NCBI RefSeq assembly: GCF_002090095.1 | Contig: NZ_BBRJ01000002.1 | Location: 919,265-983,264 of the forward strand | DNA length: 64,000 nt | Source: Demequina sp. NBRC 110053 | GTDB lineage: Bacteria; Actinomycetota; Actinomycetes; Actinomycetales; Demequinaceae | Direction of reading: 5' to 3' | In this document: positions 33,853-41,797 of the stretch, piece by piece | Numbering within the stretch: position 1 is the first letter of the stretch | How the letters are laid out: each line of letters begins with the position of its first letter | Position numbers and translations under genes: made by a program | The notes under the pieces: model-generated | What the model was told of the DNA's origin: nothing | What the model saw: only the letters and a program-made list of their open reading frames with translations | Databases searched by the model: none

Positions 33853-34428
33853 ATGCTGCTCTCCGACAGGGACATCCGGGCCGAGATCGAGGACGGGCGC
33901 GTCACGCTCGACCCCTACGAGCCGGACATGATCCAGCCGTCGTCCATCGACGTGCGGCTCGACAAGTACTTCCGCGTGTTCGACAACCACAAGTACGCCG
34001 CCATCGACCCGAGCGCGGAGCAGCCAGAGCTCACCCGCCTGGTCGAGGTGAAGGAGGACGGCCCCTTCGTCCTCCACCCCGGCGAGTTCGTGCTGGGATC
34101 GACCTACGAGTCCGTCGAGCTGCCCGACGACATTGCCGCGCGTCTCGAGGGCAAGTCCTCGCTCGGGCGTCTGGGTCTCCTCACCCACTCCACCGCTGGC
34201 TTCATCGACCCGGGCTTCGAGGGCAACGTCACCCTCGAGCTGTCCAACATGGCGACCCTGCCCATCAACCTGTGGCCCGGCATGAAGATCGGCCAGCTGT
34301 GCTTCTTCCGGCTGTCCTCCGCGGCCGAGCACCCCTACGGGTCCTCCGCCTACGGATCCCATTACCGCGGCCAGCGCGGCCCCACCGCGAGCCGGTCCTT
34401 CCAAAACTTCCACCGCACCGACGTGTAG
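33853..34428 (+). CDS. dcd: dCTP deaminase
   Basis: 191 residues. Supplies dUMP/dUTP for thymidylate synthesis. Start [17 protein letters not shown], the substrate loop [12 protein letters not shown], the catalytic [11 protein letters not shown] (Arg/Ser), the [21 protein letters not shown] core with the catalytic Glu, and the C-terminal [16 protein letters not shown]. Actinobacterial enzymes of this type are often bifunctional (dUMP-forming). Whether this one is cannot be stated with certainty. Confidence 0.96.
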   Translation: MLLSDRDIRAEIEDGRVTLDPYEPDMIQPSSIDVRLDKYFRVFDNHKYAAIDPSAEQPELTRLVEVKEDGPFVLHPGEFVLGSTYESVELPDDIAARLEGKSSLGRLGLLTHSTAGFIDPGFEGNVTLELSNMATLPINLWPGMKIGQLCFFRLSSAAEHPYGSSAYGSHYRGQRGPTASRSFQNFHRTDV

Positions 34429-34483
34429 CCGGCGCCGCCGCATCGAGCGGCGCACCCGCGACGGCCGGCTCGCGCATGGGCGC

Positions 34484-34489
34484 TATGCT
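34484..34489 (+). promoter_or_regulatory. -10 hexamer (TATGCT) for the thi operon
   Basis: TATGCT lies 9 nt before the start of the TPP riboswitch. The predicted transcription start coincides with the aptamer's 5' end. Confidence 0.5.
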
Positions 34490-34497
34490 GGCCGGAC

Positions 34498-34611
34498 ACG
34501 ACAGGGGAGCGCTTCCCGACCACGACCGGTGGGGACCAGAGCGCTGAGAGTGCGGACCAGCCGCAGACCCTCGAACCTGATCCGGGTGATTCCGGCGTAG
34601 GGAGTCGAGAC
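34498..34611 (+). promoter_or_regulatory. TPP riboswitch (THI element)
   Basis: The conserved THI-box landmarks are in order: 5' ACAGGGGAGC, the pyrimidine-sensor CTGAGA (34544-34549) in GCTGAGAGTGCGGACC, the diphosphate-binding ACCTGATCCGGGTGATTCCGGCGTAGGGAG (34575-34604). The insert between the first stem and CTGAGA is short. It ends about 30 nt before thiB and leaves the ribosome site GGGAGG at 34630-34635 just after it, so control is probably by sequestering that site. ThDP should turn the transporter off. Confidence 0.95.
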
Positions 34612-34641
34612 TCGTCCCCTCCTAGCAATGGGAGGCAGCAC

Positions 34642-35748
34642 ATGCGCATCGCGCGTGCCACCACCGCGGGGGCCATCGCCCTCGCCACCATCACCATGGC
34701 CGCCTGCTCGACGGACGCCGACGAGGGCCCCGACACGAGCGCGGACCCCACCCCCGCATCGGCCGAGCCCACGCCGACGGAGAGTGCCGACCTCACCGGG
34801 CAGACCGTCACCGTCGTCACCCACGACTCGTTCGCGGTGCCGGACGAGGTTCTCGCCGCCTTCGAGGACGAGACCGGCCTGACCGTGGAGTTCGCCGCAC
34901 CCGGCGACGCCGGCGCGCTGGTCAACCAGCTGATCCTGACCAAGGACGCGCCCATCGGCGACGTGGTCTACGGCGTCGACACCACCTTCGCGTCACGCGC
35001 GATCGACGAGGGCGTGTTCGCGGACTACACCTCGACCGCGCCCGCCGCAGCAGATGCCGCGCAGTACGCGATCGCCGGCTCCAGCGCGCTCACCGCGATC
35101 GACTACTCCGACGTGTGCCTCAACTACGACATCGCGTGGTTCGAGGAGTCGGGGCTCGACGTGCCGCAGTCCATCGGCGCCCTGTCCGATCCTCAGTACA
35201 ACGGCCTGCTGTCCGTCACCAACCCGGCGACCTCCTCACCTGGCCTCGCGTTCCTGCTCGCGACCGTCGCGGAGCTGGGCGACGACTGGACCTCCTACTG
35301 GGAGGCGCTGCGCGAGAACCAGGTGCGCGTGACCGCCTCGTGGTCGGACACCTACTTCGTCGACTTCTCGGTGCCCAACTACGGGGGCGATTACCCGCTG
35401 GTGCTGTCCTACGCCTCGTCCCCGCCGTCCGAGGTCATCGACGGCGAGCCCACCTCCGCCGCGCTCCTCGACACCTGCTTCCGTCAGGTCGAGTACGCCG
35501 GCGTCCTCGAAGGAGCGGAGAACCCCGCCGCCGGGCAGGCGGTCGTCGACTGGATGCTGTCCGACGAGTTCCAGGCGAACCTGCCGGACAACATGTACGT
35601 CTACCCGGTGTCCTCGTCCGTCGACGTGCCCGAGGCGTGGGCCGAGTTCGCGCCGCTCGCGGACGACCCCATCACGATGGACCCCGCCCAGATCTCCGCG
35701 AACCGCGACGACTACATCGCGGAGTGGACGTCGATCGTCATCGACTAG
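34642..35748 (+). CDS. thiB: Thiamine ABC transporter substrate-binding lipoprotein
   Basis: 368 residues. Lipobox TMAAC after a short signal, a Thr/Pro/Glu linker, then the ThiB fold: VTVVTHDSFAVPDEVLAAFEDETG, GDAGALVNQLILTKDAPIGDVVYGVD, and late SWSDTYFVDFSV...YPLVLSYASSPP. It captures thiamine outside the membrane. First gene behind the TPP riboswitch. Confidence 0.94.
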   Translation: MRIARATTAGAIALATITMAACSTDADEGPDTSADPTPASAEPTPTESADLTGQTVTVVTHDSFAVPDEVLAAFEDETGLTVEFAAPGDAGALVNQLILTKDAPIGDVVYGVDTTFASRAIDEGVFADYTSTAPAAADAAQYAIAGSSALTAIDYSDVCLNYDIAWFEESGLDVPQSIGALSDPQYNGLLSVTNPATSSPGLAFLLATVAELGDDWTSYWEALRENQVRVTASWSDTYFVDFSVPNYGGDYPLVLSYASSPPSEVIDGEPTSAALLDTCFRQVEYAGVLEGAENPAAGQAVVDWMLSDEFQANLPDNMYVYPVSSSVDVPEAWAEFAPLADDPITMDPAQISANRDDYIAEWTSIVID

Positions 35749-35779
35749 GCGCGGTCATGAACGCAGGCCGAGGAGCGCG

Positions 35780-37417
35780 ATGAGGACCGCCGCCCACCAT
35801 TCCCTCAGCTGGTGGCTGCTGGCCCTGATTCCTCTCGCGTTCCTCGGCCTGTTCTTCCTGTGGCCGCTCGGGTCGGTGCTGGTGCACGGCCTGTTCGACG
35901 GCGGGTTCGACGTCGCGGGCACCTGGGCGGTCGTCACGTCATCGCGCACGGCCGATGCGGTGGTCACGACGGCGCTGCTGGCGTCCGCTGGCACGGTGGG
36001 CTCGGTCCTTCTTGGGGTCCCTGGGGCGTACGTGCTGTACCGGCTGCGGTGGCGTGGCCAGCGCGCGGTCCGGGCCGTCGTCGCCGTGCCGTTCGTGCTG
36101 CCGACCATCGTGGTCGCCGCCGCGTTCTCGGCGCTGCTGGGGCGCTCGGGCCCGCTCGGCCTCCTGGGGCTGGACCAGTCGGTCGCGGCCATCATCGCCG
36201 CTCTCGTGTTCTACAACGTCTCCGTGGTCGTGCGCGTCGTGGGCGGTGCCTGGGCGGGGCTCGACCCGGCGACCGCGGCCGCCGCCGCCACCTTGGGCGC
36301 GGACCGGCGACGGGTGTTCGCGCACGTCACCCTTCCCGCGCTCGTGCCGGCGATCGCGTCCGCCGCGTCCGTGGTCTTCCTGTTCTGCGCGACCGCCTTC
36401 GGGGTGGTGCTGGTGCTGGGCGGCACGCGCGTGCGCACTCTGGAGACCGAGATCTACCTGCAGGTGAACCAGTTCCTCGACCTGCGGGCGGCGGCCGTGC
36501 TGTCGATTCTGCAGATCGTGTTCGTCGCGCTCGCACTGTGGCTGTCGGCGGCGGCGCGGCGCCGCCGCGAGCGGGTGCTCGGGGGTCGCTCGCTGGACGG
36601 GACCCGGCCGTTCGTGAGGGCCGATGCGTGGGTCGCCGCGCCCGTCCTCCTCACCCTGGGCGTGCTGGTGGCAGCGCCGATGTACGCCCTGGTCGAGAGG
36701 TCGCTGCGCACCCTCGACGGGCACGGGTTCGACCACTACATGGCGCTGTTCGGCGAGCCGGGCCGGACGGTGCTGCCGGTATCCGTCGCGCAGGCGGCCG
36801 TGAACTCGCTGGTCACGGCAGCCATCGCCGCCGCGGTCGCGTGCGTGGTCGGCCAGGTCGTGGCGGCGCTGCTGACGCGCCGCTCGCGACGGTCGGGCGC
36901 CTTGGATGCGGTGGTGATGCTGCCGCTGGGCGTGTCCGCGGTGGTGGTCGGCCTCGGCATGCTGCTGACCCTCAACCGGCCGGTGCTCGGGATCGACCTG
37001 CGGGGCTCGTGGTGGCTGGTCGCCATGGCGCAGGCCGTGGTCGCGCTCCCGCTCGTGGTGCGCACGCTGGTGCCGTCGGCGCGCGCGATCGACCCCCGTC
37101 TGCGCTTCGCAGCGGCGACGCTGGGGGCATCGCCCTGGCGGGTGTGGACCCGCGTGGACTGGCCGCTGCTGCGCCGTGCGTTCGGCCTGGCGGTGGGGTT
37201 CGCCTTCGCGATCGCGTTGGGCGAGTTCGGGGCGACCACGTTCGTCGCGCGCCCGGACCGGCCCACCCTGCCGACGGCGATCTATCGGCTGCTCGGGAGG
37301 CCGGGCATCGAGAGCATCGGCATGGCCTTCGCGGCGGCGGTGGTGCTGGCCGCGATGACGGCCGCGATCATGATGGTGTCCGAGCGCATGCGCACGCAGG
37401 TGGGAGCTGATCTATGA
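35780..37417 (+). CDS. thiP: Thiamine ABC transporter permease
   Basis: 545 residues with about 12 TM segments and two BPD-type permease halves. Each half has an EAA-like loop (AAAATLGADRRRVFAHVTLPALVPA; RFAAATLGASPWRVWTRVDWPLLRRAF). This doubled form is typical of ThiP and other Fe/thiamine permeases. GAGGAGCG precedes the ATG. The stop overlaps thiQ by 4 nt. Confidence 0.94.
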   Translation: MRTAAHHSLSWWLLALIPLAFLGLFFLWPLGSVLVHGLFDGGFDVAGTWAVVTSSRTADAVVTTALLASAGTVGSVLLGVPGAYVLYRLRWRGQRAVRAVVAVPFVLPTIVVAAAFSALLGRSGPLGLLGLDQSVAAIIAALVFYNVSVVVRVVGGAWAGLDPATAAAAATLGADRRRVFAHVTLPALVPAIASAASVVFLFCATAFGVVLVLGGTRVRTLETEIYLQVNQFLDLRAAAVLSILQIVFVALALWLSAAARRRRERVLGGRSLDGTRPFVRADAWVAAPVLLTLGVLVAAPMYALVERSLRTLDGHGFDHYMALFGEPGRTVLPVSVAQAAVNSLVTAAIAAAVACVVGQVVAALLTRRSRRSGALDAVVMLPLGVSAVVVGLGMLLTLNRPVLGIDLRGSWWLVAMAQAVVALPLVVRTLVPSARAIDPRLRFAAATLGASPWRVWTRVDWPLLRRAFGLAVGFAFAIALGEFGATTFVARPDRPTLPTAIYRLLGRPGIESIGMAFAAAVVLAAMTAAIMMVSERMRTQVGADL

Positions 37418-38109
37418 ACCACTCGACCCAGAATGCAGCGTCGCGCGCGGGCTCGGCGCCGGCCGGTCTCGAGGTGCGAGACGTCCGGGTCGTGTACCCC
37501 GGGACACCACCCGTGGTGGCCGTCGAGGGCGCGACGCTGAGCGTCGCGCCCGGCGAGACGGTCGCGCTGCTGGGGCCGTCGGGCTGCGGGAAGTCCTCGC
37601 TGCTGGGTGCGATCGTCGGCATCGTGCCGGTCGCGGCCGGCGCCATCCTGTGGGACGGGTCGGATGTCACCGCCGTGCCGGTGCACAGGCGCGGCTTCGG
37701 TCTGGTGTTCCAGGACGGCCAGCTGTTCCCGCATCGGTCCCTCGCACGCAACGTGGCCTTCGGGCTCGAGATGGCGGGGATCGCGCGCGAGGAGCGCAGG
37801 GCTCGTGTCGAGGAGCTGCTGGACCTCGTGGGCCTGGAGGGATACGGCGCACGCGCGGTGACCGAGCTGTCCGGCGGCCAGCGCCAGCGCGTCGCGCTCG
37901 CGCGCTCGCTCGCCCCGCGCCCGCGCCTGCTCGCGCTCGACGAGCCGCTGAGCTCCCTCGACGCGGATCTGCGCGCCCGGCTCGCGGTGGACGTGCGCGA
38001 CATCCTGGCCGCGGCCGGCACGGCAGCGATCGTCGTCACGCACGACCCGGCGGAGGCCGAGGTGATGGCCTCGCGCGTGCTGCGCATGGCGGACGGCCGC
38101 CTGCTCTGA
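37414..38109 (+). CDS. thiQ: Thiamine ABC transporter ATP-binding protein
   Basis: 231 residues. Walker A GPSGCGKSS near residue 52, Q-loop FQDGQLFPHRSLARNVAFGL, signature LSGGQRQRVALARSLA near 151, Walker B LLALDEPLSSLD near 171 and switch VTHDPAEA. Third gene of thiBPQ under the TPP riboswitch. ATG overlaps the thiP stop. Confidence 0.93.
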   Translation: MNHSTQNAASRAGSAPAGLEVRDVRVVYPGTPPVVAVEGATLSVAPGETVALLGPSGCGKSSLLGAIVGIVPVAAGAILWDGSDVTAVPVHRRGFGLVFQDGQLFPHRSLARNVAFGLEMAGIAREERRARVEELLDLVGLEGYGARAVTELSGGQRQRVALARSLAPRPRLLALDEPLSSLDADLRARLAVDVRDILAAAGTAAIVVTHDPAEAEVMASRVLRMADGRLL

Positions 38110-38297
38110 GCCCGTCGTCCCCCGAGCCCCTGACGGCGGCCCAGCCGGCGCATCGGCCGTGCCCGAACTCACGGGCCAACCCGAGCGGGACCGCGGTTCC
38201 GAGCGGGCGGCAGCTCGACGGCCGGCAGTTCATCTGTGACGTCGTGCTCGGTGGCTCTGTTCACGTGGCCGTCACCGCGCTCTGAGAGGATGGACGC

Positions 38298-39131
38298 GTG
38301 AACACTGACAGAGTCGAACGGGCCATGCGCGACGTCGCGGACGAGGTGATCCGGCCCCGATTCCGCTCCCTCGCCGATGGCGAGATCTCCGCGAAGAGCG
38401 GCCCCAACGACCTGGTCACCGTCGCGGATGTCGAGGCCGAGCGTGCGCTCACGCCGCTGCTCGCCGACATCGAGGCGATCCCCGTCGTGGGAGAGGAGGC
38501 GACCGAGCTCGATCCGTCGCTGCCCGATGTCCTGGCGACCGCATCGGCCGCATGGACCCTCGACCCGGTCGACGGGACGTGGAACTTCGCGCATGGCTCG
38601 GTCGAATACGCCGTGATGATCGGGCGAGTCGCGGCCGGCGACACCGATGCCGGATGGATCCTGCACCCGGAGACCGGCGACCTGCTGCGCGGAGGCCGGG
38701 CGCTCGCACCCGAGGTGGTGAACGGCGACGGCGCGGTGACGGCGATGCGGAACATCGCCGGCCTCGAGCCGCGCCCGCTCGCCCAGCTGCGCGGCATGGC
38801 GACCCTCACCTTCGCTCCCGGGCCCGTCGCCGAGGGACTCACGGGGCTCCACGCCGACGTCGCCGAGATCACCCCGCCGCGCATGTGCGCCGGCTGGGAC
38901 TACTGCGACCTCGTCAACGGCGACCTGGACTTCCTGCTGTACTTTCGCGCCAAGCCCTGGGACCACGCTCCCGGCGTCGCGATCGCTCGGGCGGCCGGAC
39001 ACGTCGCCCGTCATCTCGACGGCGCCGCCTACCGGCCGGGGGCGCCGGGGCGGCCCTTCCTCGTGGCCCGCGCCCAGGAATGGGACGCGCTCGCTGCGGC
39101 CATCAACCGCCACACGAACCACACGCTCTAG
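38298..39131 (+). CDS. Inositol monophosphatase family protein
   Basis: 277 residues. Metal-binding motifs: VVGEEATE (GEE), LDPVDGTWNFAHG (DPxDGT) and AKPWDHAPGVAIARAAG (WDxAPG). This is the Mg-dependent IMPase/FIG superfamily (inositol-1-phosphate, histidinol-phosphate or FBPase activity). AGWDYCD before the third motif is conserved in the actinobacterial subgroup. GTG start is 7 nt after GAGGAT with no Shine-Dalgarno. The exact substrate is open. Confidence 0.88.
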   Translation: MNTDRVERAMRDVADEVIRPRFRSLADGEISAKSGPNDLVTVADVEAERALTPLLADIEAIPVVGEEATELDPSLPDVLATASAAWTLDPVDGTWNFAHGSVEYAVMIGRVAAGDTDAGWILHPETGDLLRGGRALAPEVVNGDGAVTAMRNIAGLEPRPLAQLRGMATLTFAPGPVAEGLTGLHADVAEITPPRMCAGWDYCDLVNGDLDFLLYFRAKPWDHAPGVAIARAAGHVARHLDGAAYRPGAPGRPFLVARAQEWDALAAAINRHTNHTL

Positions 39132-39166
39132 GTGCTGTCCCCCGCCGCGCTCGCGCGGTGGACGCG

Positions 39167-39202
39167 CTGCAGGGCCCCCGCTCATGTGCGAGGGCCCTGC
39201 AG
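39167..39202. terminator. Bidirectional terminator hairpin
   Basis: CTGCAGGGCCC and GGGCCCTGCAG form a perfect 11-bp stem with a 14-nt loop. It lies between the converging phosphatase-family (+) and membrane-protein (-) genes. Confidence 0.7.
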
Positions 39203-39213
39203 TGGTGGTGAGA

Positions 39214-39918
39214 TCAGGCGTTGACGGGCTCGTCGATGGACTCGATCGCGGGCGCCTCCTTGAGCGCTGGCTTCCTGCGGTCACCTGCCGCGGCCCAGAT
39301 GAGGCCGCCGCCCGCGATGATCAGCGTGGCGCCCAGTCCGGCGGCGATGGCCGCGACGCCCAGGCCCATGGTGAGGACGTTGGCGGTGACGGAGCCGACG
39401 CCCAGCTCGCCGATGAGGGCGTGTGCGGTGGCGGTCCAGGCCTCGGCGCGAGCCGGGCCCTCAAGGGGGTGCATGCGGTCGAAGTCGGCCCAGTACTTGC
39501 CGTCGGTCGCGACCTCGTACGTGCCGGCGTCGAAGGTCTCGCCGTTGTACTCGACGGGCTCATCGAGGGTGACCGTGGTGGTGCCGTGCAGCGTGTGGTA
39601 CGCCACGAGGCCCATCTGATACATGTACTCGGAGCCGGTGTTCACGAGCGGGTCGTTGGGGTCGAGCTCCGACGCCTTGAGGTCGTAGCCCCAGTCGTTC
39701 TCGACGAGGTCGATGATGCCCTGCGCTGCCGCGGTCTCGCCGCGGTCGATCAGCTGGCCGTCCTCGTTGTAGGTGAGGGTGACGTTCTGCGCCTCGGAGA
39801 ACTTCTCGAGGGAGTGCTGCCCGGCGGCCACCTGGGTGTAGGCGAAGGCGCCCACCCCGATGAAGCCGAGTCCGATGACGGCGAGGACCACGCCTAGCGC
39901 CTTGAGTCGTGCGGTCAT
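39214..39918 (-). CDS. Two-TM membrane protein of unknown function, candidate DevR/DosR target
   Basis: 234 residues. N-terminal TM (LGVVLAVIGLGFIGVGAFAYTQ), an extracytoplasmic domain of about 130 residues with conserved-looking QNVTLTYNEDGQLIDRGETAAAQGIIDLVENDWGY and YMYQMGLVAYHTLHGTTTVTL, a C-terminal TM (VAAIAAGLGATLIIAGGGLIWAAA) and a short cytoplasmic tail. The topology and the FDRMHP motif recall a family of uncharacterised actinobacterial membrane proteins. Start ATG has GAAAGGAAGAA. It is preceded by 230 bp of non-coding DNA with two DevR-like boxes, unusual for this compact region. Function unknown. Confidence 0.8.
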   Translation of the reverse strand: MTARLKALGVVLAVIGLGFIGVGAFAYTQVAAGQHSLEKFSEAQNVTLTYNEDGQLIDRGETAAAQGIIDLVENDWGYDLKASELDPNDPLVNTGSEYMYQMGLVAYHTLHGTTTVTLDEPVEYNGETFDAGTYEVATDGKYWADFDRMHPLEGPARAEAWTATAHALIGELGVGSVTANVLTMGLGVAAIAAGLGATLIIAGGGLIWAAAGDRRKPALKEAPAIESIDEPVNA

Positions 39919-39989
39919 GATTTCTTCCTTTCCATCCGGGGTTGGATTCCGGTTGACTCAAGCGTTGCGGCAACGTTTCCGATTCATCC

Positions 39990-40003
39990 GGGACCATGGG
40001 CCC
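39990..40003 (-). promoter_or_regulatory. DevR/DosR-like box 1
   Basis: GGGACCATGGGCCC: half-sites GGGAC and G-GCCC with a 4-nt spacer, one mismatch from the DosR core GGGACNNNNGTCCC. It lies 72 nt upstream of the start at 39918. Confidence 0.5.
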
Positions 40004-40104
40004 GGTGGTCGTCCCACACATGATCTACCAGGCAATACTCTGCGAAGAATGGTGGTGACGGTATGGCAACGGAGTGCGTTTCGCGTCGGGATCCGGACAT
40101 TTCC

Positions 40105-40118
40105 GGGACGTTGGTCCC
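40105..40118 (-). promoter_or_regulatory. DevR/DosR-like box 2
   Basis: GGGACGTTGGTCCC carries both perfect half-sites with the 4-nt spacer of the DosR consensus. It lies about 187 nt upstream of the start at 39918. The flanking downstream gene ends at 40149, so 39918 is the only promoter it can serve. Confidence 0.55.
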
Positions 40119-40148
40119 GCTCCCTGGGACGCCCGCTCCAACGCCGCG

Positions 40149-41759
40149 CTAGTGAACGAGGAAGCCGTCGCGCACCAGGTCGCGCACCGCGGGGACGAGC
40201 CCGCTCAGCATCCGACTCGACGGCACGTCCAGCAGAGCCGCGAGCGCGTGAGCGATCTGGCCCACCGTCAGCTCGCCATCGCACGCGCCCACCAGCCCCG
40301 CGAGCGCGGTGTCCGCCTTGATCGACCGGCCGAACCCGCCTCCCTGGCGCAGGAGGATGTGCTCCGGCTCGACCTGAAGGGGTCGGCCATAGGTCTCCTT
40401 GGTCACGTCGGGAGCGACGGTGAGCGCCGTGTCGAACAGGGCGTGGTCGCTGGTGTCGACCAGCCAGTCGTGGGCCTCGAGCGCCGCCGCCAGCGTGGGA
40501 CCCAGGGGCGCTGCGAGCGCACCCTCGTGCTCCTCGAGCCGGCGCAGGGTCGGCACGCCGCTCGCTGGGCGGCGCAATGTGACGATGCCGAAGCCCACCG
40601 CATCCGCCCCGACCGCGTCGAACGCTCGCAGGTATGCCTCGTAGGCCGCCCAGAACGTCGCGGGATGGCGCTCGGGCGTGATGCCCGCATCCCGCAGCCA
40701 GGTCTCGGCGTACTCGGCCGGGTCGAGGACGTCGCGCTGCACGACCCACGCATCGACGGCGACGTTCGACGCGTCGAGCCACTCCTCGAGCCGCGACCGC
40801 CAGTCGCCGTGCATCTCCCAGTTGCCCAGAAGCTGAGCGACACCCCCGGGCGCCAGTACGTCCCCGAGGCCCGACAGGAGCCTCTCCATCACCCCGTCCC
40901 GCTGGAGCCCGCCGTCGCGATACTCGAACGCCGGCGCTCCGGGAGGCGTGATGACGAACGGCGGATTCGTGACCACCTGATCGAACTGCTCGCCGGCGAT
41001 CGGCTCGAGCAGTGACCCCTCGCGCAGGTCCCACGGGGCGTGCGCGGCGGAGGGCCGATGCGCTCTCGCCTCCCGTTCGGCCGCTGCAGTCTCGCTCGCG
41101 TCGTCGCGCGGGGAGGGACGTCCGAGCGCGGGCGCGTTGAGCGCCTCGTTGAACCTCGCGAAGCCGAGGGCGCGGCGGGAGACGTCGGTGGCCACCACCT
41201 CGTCGGCGTGGAGAGACGCGTGGAGGGCCTGGATCCCGCAGCCCGTGCCGAGGTCGAGCACCCGCCCACGAGGCGAGCGCATGGTGATCGATGCGAGCGT
41301 GGTCGAAGCCCCGCCCACCCCGAGCACGTGGTCCTCCCCCACCGCGCGGCCCGTGACGGCCTCCCCCAGGTCGGAGGCGACCCACCAGTCCACCTGGCCA
41401 GCCTCGGTGGTGGCGGCATAGGGGCGCATGTCCGCGACAGCCGCCACAGCATCGGCGCTGTCGTTGCCCTGCGTGCGCACCAGCCCCGCCCGCTCGAGAC
41501 CTGCCGCCCCCACCCGAGGCAGCGCGGCATCCACCTGAGCGCGGCTGACGGGATCGCCCAGCATCAGCAGCCGCGACAGCACGGCGATCCGGTCGGATCC
41601 GGCGTCTCGCGCCGCGACGACCGCGGGCATCACCTGCTCGCGCCCGAGCGCGCGCGTCGCCCGCTCGCCCAGCCGTTCGGACACCGCGTCGACCGTCCAG
41701 CCCGCGAGGTCAGCGCGCAGCGCGGCTGCGGTGGGCGCGTCGAGAGCCGGGGTGACCAT
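40149..41759 (-). CDS. DUF7059 SAM-dependent methyltransferase
   Basis: 536 residues. N-terminal DUF7059-type region (about 1-110, LGREQVMPAVVAARDAG), then a methyltransferase core: GRVLDLGTGCGIQALHAS (motif I, about residue 165), VVATDVS, and the catalytic-type NPPFVI loop shared with HemK/RsmC-like N-methyltransferases that act on glutamine, adenine or guanine amino groups. The C-terminal ~150 residues are family-specific. The target is unknown. Overlooked inserts such as ASETAAAEREARAH make the core slightly longer than usual. Confidence 0.88.
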   Translation of the reverse strand: MVTPALDAPTAAALRADLAGWTVDAVSERLGERATRALGREQVMPAVVAARDAGSDRIAVLSRLLMLGDPVSRAQVDAALPRVGAAGLERAGLVRTQGNDSADAVAAVADMRPYAATTEAGQVDWWVASDLGEAVTGRAVGEDHVLGVGGASTTLASITMRSPRGRVLDLGTGCGIQALHASLHADEVVATDVSRRALGFARFNEALNAPALGRPSPRDDASETAAAEREARAHRPSAAHAPWDLREGSLLEPIAGEQFDQVVTNPPFVITPPGAPAFEYRDGGLQRDGVMERLLSGLGDVLAPGGVAQLLGNWEMHGDWRSRLEEWLDASNVAVDAWVVQRDVLDPAEYAETWLRDAGITPERHPATFWAAYEAYLRAFDAVGADAVGFGIVTLRRPASGVPTLRRLEEHEGALAAPLGPTLAAALEAHDWLVDTSDHALFDTALTVAPDVTKETYGRPLQVEPEHILLRQGGGFGRSIKADTALAGLVGACDGELTVGQIAHALAALLDVPSSRMLSGLVPAVRDLVRDGFLVH

Positions 41760-41797
41760 GAGGGCGAGGCTAGCGCGCGGTCACCGCGGCGAGCGCG

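Noticed and set aside
34362-34955. Antisense frame across the TPP riboswitch
   Set aside because: The riboswitch and thiB on the plus strand explain this DNA. The antisense product is a low-complexity shadow.
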